Positions 49,101 to 59,672 of a DNA stretch of 64,000 bases are shown here, one piece after another; the first letter of the stretch is position 1, and each line of letters starts with the position of its first letter. The notes under the pieces were generated by a model. It was not told the origin of the DNA and did not search any database. It saw only the letters and a program-made list of their open reading frames with translations. A program made the position numbers and the translations under genes. The stretch comes from Neckera pumila. Lineage: Eukaryota > Streptophyta > Bryopsida > Hypnales > Neckeraceae. The stretch spans positions 42,297,282 through 42,361,281 of the forward strand of contig OZ018409.1 of assembly GCA_963969595.1 (NCBI GenBank), given 5' to 3'.

Positions 49101-50084
49101 TTGGCTCATTAGTCTCCGCGTTCCACCCTATGACGCAATAAATTGCTGAAGCCAAACCCAAACTACCATAACAGCGCCCTTAAAGTCAGAAACATCCAAG
49201 AAAGTCACCCCTCGATTCAGAGTTGCCAGTCCAGCAACCCTGAAATTGCGTCAAGTGACGATGGATCTCACAGGCCCTGTCCGACAAGCGGACAAAAGCT
49301 GCAAGAGCTCAGTTTCAACACTTTCGCCTATGAGCCAACATCACCTAATCCGAAACTTTGGACATCTCCAAAGCGTCAGAACACCATTTGGATGCTCGAT
49401 ATAAAACGCCATTAATTCTCGCGCGCTCCTCCAACGAGCCTCAGAACTTTCCGAACAATTTCACAGTCAAAATCACCTCCATCGGCTCTGCCAAAGCCCT
49501 TGCCGTTCGAAAAAACACTAAAGGAGTGAATCATTTGGCTCAATAGTATCGGAATCTTGCCCCCTAAGTCCCGATACCAACAGTGCTCCGCATTTTCACG
49601 CATCGATCGTCAGAGTAAAATCTAAGCTCTACAGTAGTCATCTCAAAGCGAGAAAACGACATCTCTCACAAGCCATCGATTAAAAGCCCATTGCAGTAAC
49701 CCTAAAATCGCGACAAGCGACACAGCGTTCCCTGCGTGTGAATCATCAACACCTTAATAAGCGGACGTCAGAAAAATAGAGCTTCTGCTTCAACTACTCC
49801 CGCCTAGAGAAGAACATCATGACCGGTCGTCTACAATACGCTACAGGCGACGTCGCGCGCTCCTCGAACGAGGTCAGAAACGTTTCCGAGTAATTCCACG
49901 GAGAAACTCACCTCCATCGACTCAGTCAACGCCCCTGGAGTTTCCAAAAAACCCTAAACCCTAGTAGAAAAAGGAGAGGAGAGCCGAGAGAAATGCGAAA
50001 CATGAACGTACCTGTCATCCAGGCGGGGAGCGTCATGCCGCGACCGCGGCCTGCGCCAGGAGGGCCAACCTGCTGCTGAGACAT
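39217..50084 (-). CDS. PRP40: Pre-mRNA-processing protein 40 (WW/FF splicing factor), 29 coding exons
   Basis: PRP40 is a U1 snRNP-associated nuclear factor that links the 5' splice site with branch-point proteins and binds the RNA polymerase II C-terminal domain. I joined 29 exons by GT-AG rules with frame kept throughout, giving 1058 residues (Arabidopsis homologues are about 950-1000). Order: Pro/Gln-rich N-terminus (1-257), WW1 (W271, W293, P296), WW2 (W312, W334, P337), linker (342-468), a series of FF domains (469-881), a Lys/Asp/Glu-rich charged tail and a C-terminus ending [15 protein letters not shown]. The start is the ATG at 50082-50084 ([10 protein letters not shown]), the first in a GC-rich leader. 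Most introns are about 100-350 nt; two exceed 1 kb (40950-42013 and 48928-50011). Exon 5 has a CAGCAG acceptor that may shift by one codon. It appears intact. Transcript data have not been seen, so individual borders are predictions. Confidence 0.93.
40341..45344 (-). other. PRP40: PRP40 exons 13-27: FF domain array
   Basis: Predicted exons: 45276-45344, 45037-45114, 44594-44680, 44421-44455, 44124-44229, 43895-43975, 43687-43779, 43465-43518, 43220-43336, 42703-42801, 42355-42402, 42014-42106, 40842-40949, 40535-40599, 40341-40446. Motifs include [70 protein letters not shown] and [13 protein letters not shown] domains bind phosphorylated C-terminal domain and splicing partners. Confidence 0.88.
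45439..46139 (-). other. PRP40: PRP40 exons 10-12: linker
   Basis: Predicted exons: 45934-46139, 45714-45780, 45439-45546. They encode a Ser/Ala/Pro-rich linker (residues 342-468) starting [11 protein letters not shown] and ending [10 protein letters not shown]. No fold is expected. Confidence 0.85.
46484..47443 (-). other. PRP40: PRP40 exons 6-9: tandem WW domains
   Basis: Predicted exons: 47373-47443, 47175-47244, 46705-46757, 46484-46541. Each WW domain is split by an intron at the same place, just before its YYYN motif (GR-RYYYN and GR-KYYYN). That shared intron position supports origin by domain duplication. WW domains bind proline-rich partners such as the polymerase II tail and branch-point binding protein. 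Confidence 0.9.
47607..50084 (-). other. PRP40: PRP40 exons 1-5: Pro/Gln-rich N-terminus
   Basis: Predicted coding exons (high to low): 50012-50084, 48842-48927, 48640-48708, 48086-48442, 47607-47792. They encode residues 1-257, rich in Pro, Gln and Gly, including [19 protein letters not shown] and a poly-Gln stretch interrupted by Ala. Such tails are usual and disordered in plant PRP40. Confidence 0.85.
48928..50011 (-). other. PRP40 intron 1 with telobox and decayed duplication
   Basis: The 1084 nt first intron holds a double telobox (AAACCCTAAACCCTAG at 49948-49963 on the plus strand) and two related blocks about 430-465 bp apart (near 49230-49500 and 49690-49940). Both blocks contain GCGCGCTCCTC and CACCTCCATCG. 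Large first introns with such motifs often carry regulatory activity in plants; that role is inferred here. Confidence 0.55.
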
Positions 50085-50340
50085 GGCGAGCGCGGAAGGC
50101 AACGCATCCACCGAGACGGAGAGCAATGCTGGTGAACGGGGAGAGAGGAGAGAAGAGACGAAGGAGGGTGGCTATGGCGGACCAGAGCCAGAGTTTGCCT
50201 GCAACGAGGCTGACGTCGAGCACGAACCAGTTCTGCAAGTCCTGGTTGCCGGGCTTGTTCCGCAAGCTCGCGTCCAGCTGGACATGCCACCTCGGATCCT
50301 CTCGGGGTGACACTCCTCCTCAATTCATGATATAATCCCT
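50085..50340 (-). promoter_or_regulatory. PRP40 leader/promoter, GC-rich
   Basis: A sharp GC-rich segment lies immediately upstream of the PRP40 start and returns to AT-rich DNA at about 50340. No TATA box was clear. Open frames on both strands here are products of the GC content. Confidence 0.5.
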
Positions 50341-53300
50341 CACAAGGTGACCAAGGTAGAAGCACCTAAATGTGACACTTATTCAAGATGTGGAGATCTT
50401 GAGGGTAGCTACAAAATAAAATGATGAATGTTTGTTAGGAAATGGTTTAGTAAATCAACAAAATTGGCTGTTTCATAATTTTCCGAGCTTGTATGAATAT
50501 AATACAAATTTTTGAAAACAACTTCGTAGATGCACCTATTGTAGATACTAGACTAATGCTAAAGTGGACATGGAAAACACCCAAAAGCAATACATTGTAA
50601 GCTTGGATCACGCACAAGTGATTGGCCAATGCAGTAGATGATGTTGGACGGCATTAGAGGGCTATTTCAGGCCCATTCACAAATCTGGCCTGATTTTGTG
50701 AACAGCCTGTACGGGCTGTTAGAATTTACTTTTCCCAAATATCATTTTAAACAATTTTTTTTTTTTTTTTTGAAAGTGACATGGTACAATTTTGGCCACA
50801 TCAGCCAACAGTTATCCTGCATTCCCGCACTCTGGGAATACTACGGCAACGAATGATAACTCGCAATCTCTTAGAGGCCTCATGAAGGCGAACAGATGAC
50901 ATGGTTTCCATTATTATATCGAATAACTTTTTTTGAGGCCTTGTTGGTAGTCAAAAGGGGATTCTAGCTTCTCTTAGAATGCATTTTTTTGGACACAGTA
51001 TGAAGAAACTACAAATTTTCATAGTGTTGAAAATAGAGTTTAGGATAACCAACTGTAGACTCTTCTAAATAATGGAAGTACATTTTAGGCAAGAATCTAG
51101 ACTATGCGGTTTTAGAAAGGAGTTGAAATTAGATGTAGTGATTGACAAGAGTTAAAATTAGAAGTTGTGTGAAATAAATATTCCTCTTAAGATTGAGAGC
51201 CATATCACACAATAGAAGGAAATATAAATAAATCCTCAAAAAATGAGTGAAGAACAAAAAGATTTCACCTTCTAGGTGAAATTTAAATATCCTTGCTATT
51301 GCCTTCCAACATCTAATTATATTGAAGATTGTGATTCAATGAGTGAAAATTCTTACCTTCAAGAATTTAACCCTTAGAAGTTGGTAGGCAATCGTATATG
51401 CAATACTTCATTTAATTAGCTCCTTAAATATAAATTATGTATTATAATATGATGAGACATATACCAATGGACTAGAAATTCGACAATTTGAGGCTTCTAT
51501 CATTTGAATATTATTTTAACATCTAAATCTTATCATGTTTAAATACGGCACCATTCACGTAGAATCATTGGATCCAACTCAATATAAATAAAAAAATTTA
51601 CCACTTTTATATACCTTAATACATGCACATTCCTTTCTTTAATATTTATTGTTTGCATTCTCTACAATTTAAGGTATCTAATGTTCTAACATGACACATT
51701 AAAATCATGTAGCTTTTGTAAATTTAAGTCCCATGCTATTCAGGTACATATTGAGCCAATCTCCTTCACATAGGCCTGGCGTGAAGAAGAAAACCTTAGG
51801 TGGCTAGCTTGGGGTGAGACTATTTGTTATCTTGGTTTCTAAATTGGGTTCAAAGTCTCATGTTTCTAAATGGCCCTTACATCTTTCAAACAAAGGCTTG
51901 CCCATTGCAATACTACCAAACCAACTCTAGGTAGTAGAATCTTGATTGCTAACCAAGTTTTACTTGGTTCCATTTGGTACATTGCTTTGTGATGGGCCCT
52001 TCACCTCCAAACAATTAAAAAGATGAAAGTCTAATTAATAAAAATATATAGTCTGGAGAAAATGGTGAAGGTTGATGTGGTGCTGAAATTGAATGGAGAT
52101 TTTCTTATTTGACTCCATTCTTCTATAGATGTAGATGTCCTAGATCCCAAACTCTAGATGAAGGCCATAGTTGCCAAATTAATCATCAGATGACTTATGC
52201 TAAGATAAGCCCCTTAGCACATTATTACACATGTCAATAGGAAGAAATTGTTTTGACTTAAAAGAAGGGAATTATGGCCACCAAGCATCACTATAAGAAT
52301 CTTGTGTTTTTGTGGTTTTAGAAAAAAAATCAAGGCACCTCAAGCAAAACACAAATACATCAAAGATTCTCAATAAGTAGAAGGATGAATTCAGCGGGAT
52401 GTTGTTAAAAATGTGTGGATGTTAGTGTAGAAACAAGATAATGCTAGCATTGGTGATGGTGTTTTATATGAGGTCCCCATAAGCATGCTCTTGTTTTTGT
52501 GTAGTGTCCTTGAAAACATGAAAGTGCTATGTCAACAAAGGGGTTCCGGTTTCATTGCAAATAAGTTTCTAAAAGTTATTTGTGGATTGATGTAAAATGT
52601 AGATTGGATGTGAAAAACAAGAGAAGGGCAGTTCTTTGAGATGATTTATAAAAAGAGCTACATAGATGGATATAGAAGCTATGCGGTAATTCAAATCTTT
52701 TTGGAGTTTCCATTAAAGCACAAAATGTGTTTGCATGTCCTAAAAAATTAGTAGAATGCATTCTAGCATATACAATCATTCTAAATACATCTTTGTATTT
52801 TTCCATAGAGTATGGAAGTAAACATATTTTATTGTTGCTTTTGGAAGATTTGTTTTCTTTTTATGTTTCAAACTAAAACCTTTTTAATTTTGGTCTTAAT
52901 TTTTGCATATATCTTCTTATACTCATCAATACATTTTGAAAACAAAACAATGAATTTGCAATCATTTCCATTGTAAACTACACTTATTCCATTCTTCCTC
53001 CCGCTTTTAAAAACAATTGTATTCCCAATAGATTCAAAAACATTGCATTCTTAATACTATACCTATTTTTCATTTTTGTTTCTACAATTGTATTTTGTAT
53101 TTTAATAATGCTTTTGTTTCTATCATCTCCTACTTTTGTAAATGACCTCTTTTCTACATTTTCAGACTCCATCCTATTTTATCATCTTTGAGTTCTATAA
53201 CTTGTAAGAAAAGGTATTTGAAGTTACCACATGTAAATGTTCATTCTGAACTTTTTTAAATCCTTTATGACATTTTGTTAATTAGCTATACAATTAAAAT

Positions 53301-56229
53301 ATGTTTCTATATTATTTTAAAGATTGTAAATCACATGCACTAAATTTTCTAAACAACAAGAAGAAATACATTTGACAAATACATTATGAAACTGATTACC
53401 ATTATTTTATGTAACAATATTGAAAATTGTTAGTGCCAAAATTTCTTTCTAAATTTTATAATATGGAATCATAAAATTTGCATCATTTTTTATATTTAAA
53501 TATTTTGTAACACCACTATGATTTAAATTTTTTTGTTGAAATGTCATATCGACATTCATTACTACTATGGATTGCTTCTCTACTGTCCTTGGAACCTCAA
53601 GCAATTGGCATCTTCTCTGTGACAACATTCAAAATGTATCATCTAAGTATGTGGACTGAAAATTCCATGTTAGGTGTGTAATCAGGCATCTTACATAAAG
53701 AAAGACGTCACTGACAACACTGACTACAACAATATCACAACATCAATTACATATTTCAATAGATGTCCTCAAACATTCTAAAATGACATTTGCATATTCA
53801 GCACAACATCAACAACAACAAATAAAGTTTTTAGAAAATTTGACACTATCTAAGCCAATGCTCCAAAGAACATTGACATACCATCATCCAGATTGATATT
53901 CCAAATTTTTTTAGAAAACATAACTAACTTTCGTAATGATGTCCGAAGATCATATATGACATATTTTGAGATGTTGTATGCAACATCACTTGTGGCTTAC
54001 AAATAGCACCCTTATGCTTTCCCTATGTGATAATCTCCTCTTATAATGTTGTGTCTGCACATATTGTCATATTGTAATGTAGATGCCACCTACAATCACT
54101 ACTTCTCTTATAGGATTTGAATCCATCATCTTTGGTTGCAAGCCTACAAAGTCCACGTTGTTTCCAACATCAATTATGCTAAAGGTGGGTTGCAAAAGTT
54201 ATAATTGTCCGCTTCTTGCCCCTAACATCTATCCCGCGCAAAATCTTCCATTTGTGGCAACACAAATTGTCAGAGAAATACACTTATTGGAAATGAAAGG
54301 AAATGCAAATTAATCAGGGTGCACCTTCCCATCCATGTAATTGAAGTTGGCCACTCATAATCCATATCTATCTCGCACAATGTTGATTGTTTGAGCATCA
54401 TGTGACGCCTTTACCTAATCGCACACCGATACCAAGACCATCATGCAGTGATTTTAGTAATCCAACGCCAATATTTCTTTGACATAGCCCATGAAATCAT
54501 TGGTTCTTTCTATGATTTAGTTGCATTGCAGATTGTAGTCACAGAAACATTTGAATGCACCAAAGAGCTTTGCATTTCATATATGGTAGCTAGATCTAAT
54601 CTACATTGTGAGGTTGCAACTAAGCCCCTATTTGATGAAATAAAATCACTACTATAAATCTTCAATTCTTGCTACTTTGAATTTGACCTTCTTTTAAACA
54701 TCCTCAAAGTTGTTTTGCTTGCATCAAGATCCATGTCTATTTTGCTTGTCATGGCTTCTTCTTTGGGGATACCCAAAAAGTGAATGGAATCAATTTCCAC
54801 CATAGATTCAAGTAGAATCTCACTAGAACTCCACCTAGCCTTACTAGTAGAAAAGTGGGCCCTAATCAACTAAAATTCAAGACATTTGCATTGTTTGTAT
54901 CCAAAAAATGTTTTATTGATTCAACAAGGACTTCCTAGAAGACTAAACAGCTTGTCACCATCAACCGGATCTATGTTGATGTGGCCTTCTTATGAGTACC
55001 CTAAAAGCAACCCAATATACCTACAAACAATTCTGAATATCTTTCTAGCTAATTTATATTGAAAGTCAAAAGAAATAAAATTTCAAGTGTCAAACATGAT
55101 TTTTCCACTTTAATTAAATAATTGGCATTATTTGTTGAAGATGCTATTTAGATATGAAAATAAATACAATAAGTGTATGAAAATTTGCACTCATCCAACA
55201 AGTTAAGAGTAAAAGACTAACTTTAAATTCCATTTCCAAACCCAATGCCATTCATAATATCCATTTCAAGTGCATTACAAATTAAATTTTTATTCAATCA
55301 CTTCTTGAAAAGGTTGGTTTAAGATATCAATTCAAGTTTGTTGTTGTGTATTCAAATTTGTTTTTTCTAAATTTGCTTCTCTAAAAGTAAATCATTATTA
55401 TTTTTAAATGATTAAGTTTAAAATTTGTGTTTCTTGAATTATTTTTATTTTCATTCTATATTAAAAGCTAATTTTTATTTTTAAAACTTATTAATCACAT
55501 AATGTATAGATTTATATACAAACTATTTTTTTAATGACTTCAAATCTCTAAAACATATATATAGCTAGTTGAACTACACTTAACAAGACATTTCATTCAC
55601 CACAATCTTCCGAACTAGCATTATAATTACAATAGGTATTCTAGGCCAAGCTAGTTTTGCAAACTCAAATTCAATTTTGCAAAGGAATATATGCCTACTC
55701 TAGGTCTAGTGGTATAGAGAGAGTAGCAATGTGCTTTTTAAAATTTTTTGGACCAATAGGTATGTTGGCTCCTTCATATCGGGGGCTTGAATTGATGGAG
55801 GCCAATTTTGAGTATGTGATTTTTGTAAGCAATTTTTATATGTGTTGTTTTGCATGACAAATGAAATGAGGTTTTGGGAACATTCTAGTAGGGGTGTGTA
55901 GGGCCCTTATTATACTTTGGCATTTTTAAACACAATTATCTTCTTTTTCTTTTCTACAGGCTTGAAGCTGCCCATTTTTTGGAAGCAACTGGGCATTAAT
56001 CCTAAAGCACCCCAACGTCCATACTCTGGACAATGATCGGAGGGTTTCAAAGTACTATTTAGTCCAACTAACTTCTTATCATCCAATGTATTATATTACT
56101 TGAATCTAGAAAAAACAACCTTCCTTAATGACCAAATTTATGAAATTCTGGTAAATGATATTTTTGTACAAAGATATAAGCAAGAATGTGCAAAAATTAA
56201 AAAAAGGATCGAGGCTTTAGGGGCAAATT
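50341..56229. other. AT-rich intergenic DNA, no recognisable gene
   Basis: Apart from a dispersed repeat (50920-51110) related to 8045-8230, I see no coding domain, structural RNA or clear transposon ends. Open frames of 60-76 codons (for example 54083-54313, 54448-54657, 54672-54869) have no recognisable motifs and may be remains of an old retroelement. Confidence 0.4.
50920..51110. repeat. Dispersed repeat, related to 8045-8230
   Basis: It matches the copy at 8045-8230 in block order and spacing. It is non-coding. Confidence 0.6.
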
Positions 56230-56275
56230 GCCTTAAAAAACAACTGCTGAGTTGTTTAAGAACACTCCACAAACG

Positions 56276-56382
56276 AAACCCTAACGAAATCATCGCCATC
56301 GCGATCTTAGAATTACCAGCCGTTGGATCCAAGATCCAACGGCTCTCATGTCGTCTCTCTCTTTGCCGAAACCTATATTTAT
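56276..56382 (+). promoter_or_regulatory. Promoter-like region: telobox, MYB palindrome, TATA
   Basis: The telobox AAACCCTAA (56276-56284) is typical of plant ribosomal-protein and snoRNA promoters. A perfect 11 bp inverted repeat, GCCGTTGGATC and GATCCAACGGC around 3 nt (56319-56343), contains two opposed AACGG cores like mitosis-specific (MSA, three-repeat MYB) sites. TATATTTAT at 56374-56382 would place transcription start near 56405-56415, upstream of the snoRNA copies on the same strand. Confidence 0.6.
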
Positions 56383-56504
56383 GCCCCGTAGCGCACCATC
56401 TCACATGCTGCTCCTTCCCGTTGTCTGCGCTTGTCGTCGTCTTTTTTGTATTTCTTTGAGAATTTTGGTGTTTTTCAGATTGTTGATGTTCTAGGAGATC
56501 GGTC

Positions 56505-56595
56505 GTGCTATGATGATTATGCATGTTTTTCTGACACCTCTTGTATGAGAGCATTCACAGTGCTCGTTGAACGGAGATGCGTTGATTCTGAGCAC
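56505..56595 (+). ncRNA. C/D-box snoRNA, copy 1
   Basis: The 91 nt sequence has a terminal stem GTGCT/AGCAC, box C ATGATGA (56510-56516), box D' CTGA (56531-56534), a C'-like GTATGAG and box D CTGA (56588-56591). An internal hairpin, GAGCA-loop-TGCTC, stands between C' and D. Box C/D snoRNAs guide 2'-O-methylation or rRNA folding in the nucleolus. I do not recognise the family; the guides upstream of D' and D do not match an rRNA site I can recall. It is probably processed from a Pol II transcript started at the telobox/TATA promoter upstream. Confidence 0.78.
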
Positions 56596-56925
56596 TACTT
56601 TGCAGCTTGTTTAGGGGTTGGTGTGCAGTGGTAGTTAGGGTTGAAGTCTGGTGATAACTTTGGCATGTTCCCCATATCTGCACATGTTGCTCAATCGGAC
56701 CAGATTGCTTGTTAATACTTCAGCTATTTTGGTTTTCGTTTTATGGTTTACCTTCCAAGCGGAGTCTTATTTGCCCCTGTGCGATTCTTTTCCTGCTTCG
56801 TATAGTATTCTCCACTTGGAATATAGAATCCAACTCACTCACCTGCACTGATTTCTGATGTAAGCGGGCCTTATGATTTTGGAAACATTTCTTCTGATTT
56901 TTTATAAGCCGACAGGTTTAAGGTT

Positions 56926-57016
56926 GTGCTGTGATGATTATGCATGTTTTTCTGACACCTCTTGTATGAGGGCATTCACAGTGCCCGTTGAACGGAGATG
57001 CGTTGATTCTGAGCAC
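56926..57016 (+). ncRNA. C/D-box snoRNA, copy 2
   Basis: This is a second 91 nt copy, 421 nt downstream on the same strand, almost identical in all boxes. Box C here is GTGATGA. The internal hairpin reads GGGCA-loop-TGCCC, so one base pair changed on both sides while pairing was kept. Flanking sequence is unrelated to that of copy 1, so the duplicated unit is close to the RNA itself, and selection on the RNA structure is likely. A telobox-like AACCCTAAACCC follows at once (57017-57028). Confidence 0.8.
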
Positions 57017-57028
57017 AACCCTAAACCC

Positions 57029-59336
57029 TTAACCTAAAATACTGCTTGGTCATTAGCTTAGATTTGTGCCAAGCGGTGTCTTTTTTGCATAATCGGCAAT
57101 GTGAAGCAAGCCCTCGAGCTCTGCAGTGCAACATAAAGCAAGCAGCAAACGTCATTTAAGGAAGTTTAAGTCTGCGTCGTGGCTGTGAAACGATAGCAGT
57201 GAAACCATGTCCATCCGGATGCGTCTGAAACACAGTGATGGTGGACAGTGTGTTTTAATGTTATTTCTGCTTCTACACTTTCATACTTTTGATTTTACCC
57301 TTTGATGTCCCAGTCCTTTCCAACCAAGCGAGACTGGCTTTCATGAATAATTTGTCCATGAAAGTCGACTTTTAAAATTTTATAGGTGAAGCTAATGAGC
57401 ACTGTGATTTGGAACTTGATCCATACAAAATTGCAAATGCAAACAAGTGTTCAATTTTCAGGTTTCCTAAGATTTGAAATTGAATTAAATTGAACCTGAT
57501 GCATTTCCTTTCCTGAGTTGGAGTTGACAGCCACTCAAAAGGATGCGCGGCTTCAAACTGTTTGTTTCTAAATTGGTGGAGCGGAGCACATGTAAGCCTC
57601 ACTATTTCAGGTACCAAAGTTGAGGATTGTTAGTTTGCCAGCGGAAGGATTGACACACATCAGAAACAGTGTTGAGGGTCCAAATTGATGATCAAAGCTA
57701 TCTCGATTGCCGATAACTGTACTGGCAATGAAGATGAGATTACTCTTCAAAAAATGAGAAATATGATTTTGGATTCCCAAGTTGGGAGTGTAAAGAAGGA
57801 TTGATACTTGTTTCGCAATCCTTTTCAGCTGTCTGTAAACCCAATGTCCGATTTTTGCTTTGGTCTGGTTTACAAGCTCGCTAGGGTCGAACCGGTAAAC
57901 TTTTCAAGTCCTCAAGAAACTCACCTCCAAATTCTCAAGACCACCCACATGCAAGAGAGTATCCTTCAAACCACTGAAATTGATTGAACTTTTAGAAGTT
58001 TGTCGTGTCAAAGTCGATTTTAACAAGTGCATACATGTAAGAGCCAAGGACTTCGCAACTCTGCACTTTCCATTAGGGGCCTTTGGACAAGTCACTTGGC
58101 TGTTTGATAGAATTTATCGAATCATTGATGTCCCTGTATCATTTGTATCATAGATATATATCTTAAATATGGTAAGCCATCGCATTTGTGCCTCCAATTC
58201 AGTTCAGCCTTGTGGCAGGTAGTCAATATGTGGAATTTTGAAATGTGCCACAAAGTGCTTCAATAGCTCAATTGAATTGGAAGTGGCTTCCCCACACTAT
58301 CTATCCCTTCTGACATACTCTTCTCACCTTTCTGTATTAGTTCTCATCACGCAGTGCTTTGAAGCAAGAGTATGAGTCTTTCAAACCAGGTCAAGGCATA
58401 CCAACTTATCAGACCGTTCCTCTAAACATGGAACATGCTCCAATAAAAAAATAGAGAGGGTTTGAGATTTAAAACTTTATAAGAAACTGTGCACCAAACT
58501 CCACACAGAGCCTACACTTAGTGCAAACTCAGCTTGAAATTGTGCATAAAACTCATCAAGTACTTAACAGATCTCTCTAATAAATGATGTGCAATGCAAT
58601 AATATTCTTCCAAACAGTTCAATATCGAAACCTACAATAGGTGGAAAACTCCGCATGAAACTCATTGAGTACTATCTCTAATAAATGATGCGCAATGCAT
58701 TGCAATGTGATATATAGCAGACAGTTCAGTACCGCTCTGAACTCGTAGTGTAACATAAGCAATGTCCAAATAATTACAAATCCAAACACAATGTGCCGTG
58801 ACACATTTTAATGTAAACTGTTACAACACAATCGACAGGAACATGCTAATTTTCCAACTGAAATGCCGGTTAAAGATCACGTAACTCAAATTAGGAACGA
58901 TTCCCTGTGCACAGAAGACCAGGATCGCTCAATGCCTTGGTACATTACACATCTCAGGGTCATCTCTTTCAGTTCTCGTTTGAATGTTTTATATCATACC
59001 ACTTTTCTACACTGTCATGACATTCCTCTTTCGTGACTGACTAGGTTCTGCGGATTCAAAGGATGACTTGCCTAGAGGGATAATCTCACATCTCTGCCAT
59101 AAATGACGCCATAAATGACGCCACAAAAAGAACTTTCCCGGCAAAAAAACATTGCTTCCCTTTGAGCGCGGAACCGTCTATTGCCACAGATTGTACACAA
59201 AGGCCAGTAACTACATGGAAGCTTACAATAGGGGAATCAGAACCATGTTCCGAAACTCTATAAGAGCTAGTCCTTTGAGGAAAGAAGAATCCCGTTTTAA
59301 GCAGCAAATCGCAAGGTCTGACCCCCCCAATTGCAC
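57029..59336. other. Intergenic; possible LRR-like fragment
   Basis: No gene model is supported. The minus-strand frame at 57904-58095 contains INFSGLKDTLLHVGGLENLEV, which has a leucine-rich-repeat look but is too short to assign. The 3' end of the L18a-like gene must lie just below 59337. Confidence 0.35.
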
Positions 59337-59672
59337 TCATATTATGTGCAGTGTTAGAAGGATGATCAAAGTAGCGGCCAAGGCCACAGTACTCACCAAT
59401 GCAGCTATGGCACAAGCAGCCAGACCAGGTCGCTCCCTGGGGTCGTTTTGACGCTGGGTCCAGAAGAAGCGAATGGTGCCGTAGTACCAGAGCAAAGGGA
59501 AGAGGAAGCCCGCGAGAAAAGAGAACCAGCCAATGCCGCAACCACAGCAAGGGAGAGGTCGGTCGTAGATGCCCACGAACTGGTCGGAATCGGAACCTGG
59601 GCTGCCATATTCGTCTGAGTACAACAATGCCTCGTAAGGACCGCCCGAGCTTCTCTGTTTCCCTTTCTCCAT
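59337..59672 (-). CDS. 60S ribosomal protein L18a-like membrane protein
   Basis: The 111-residue protein belongs to the plant 'ribosomal protein L18a-like' family, which despite its name is a small membrane protein of unclear function, not a ribosomal subunit. It starts at the ATG at 59670-59672 (MEKGKQRSSGG). It has a hydrophilic N-terminus (1-40), the family motif RPLPCCGCGIGWFSF (about 38-52) leading into a first transmembrane segment (about 46-66), a short charged loop with DPRERPG (about 77-83) and a second transmembrane segment (about 86-108). It ends shortly after. The family is usually a little longer at the N-terminus. The coding region is a single exon with no disruption; leader introns upstream are likely. 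Confidence 0.85.
   Translation of the reverse strand: MEKGKQRSSGGPYEALLYSDEYGSPGSDSDQFVGIYDRPLPCCGCGIGWFSFLAGFLFPLLWYYGTIRFFWTQRQNDPRERPGLAACAIAALVSTVALAATLIILLTLHII

Noticed and set aside
50083..50310. Plus-strand 75-codon frame opposite the PRP40 leader
   Set aside because: The frame lies in GC-rich leader DNA, has no domain and runs against the well supported PRP40 start.
56100..56459. 119-codon plus-strand frame across the telobox
   Set aside because: It spans the promoter-like palindrome and TATA, and its peptide has no domain.
56867..56910. Possible third C/D RNA (ATGATTT ... CTGA with a flanking stem)
   Set aside because: Only 44 nt long with an imperfect box C and no D'/C' pair.
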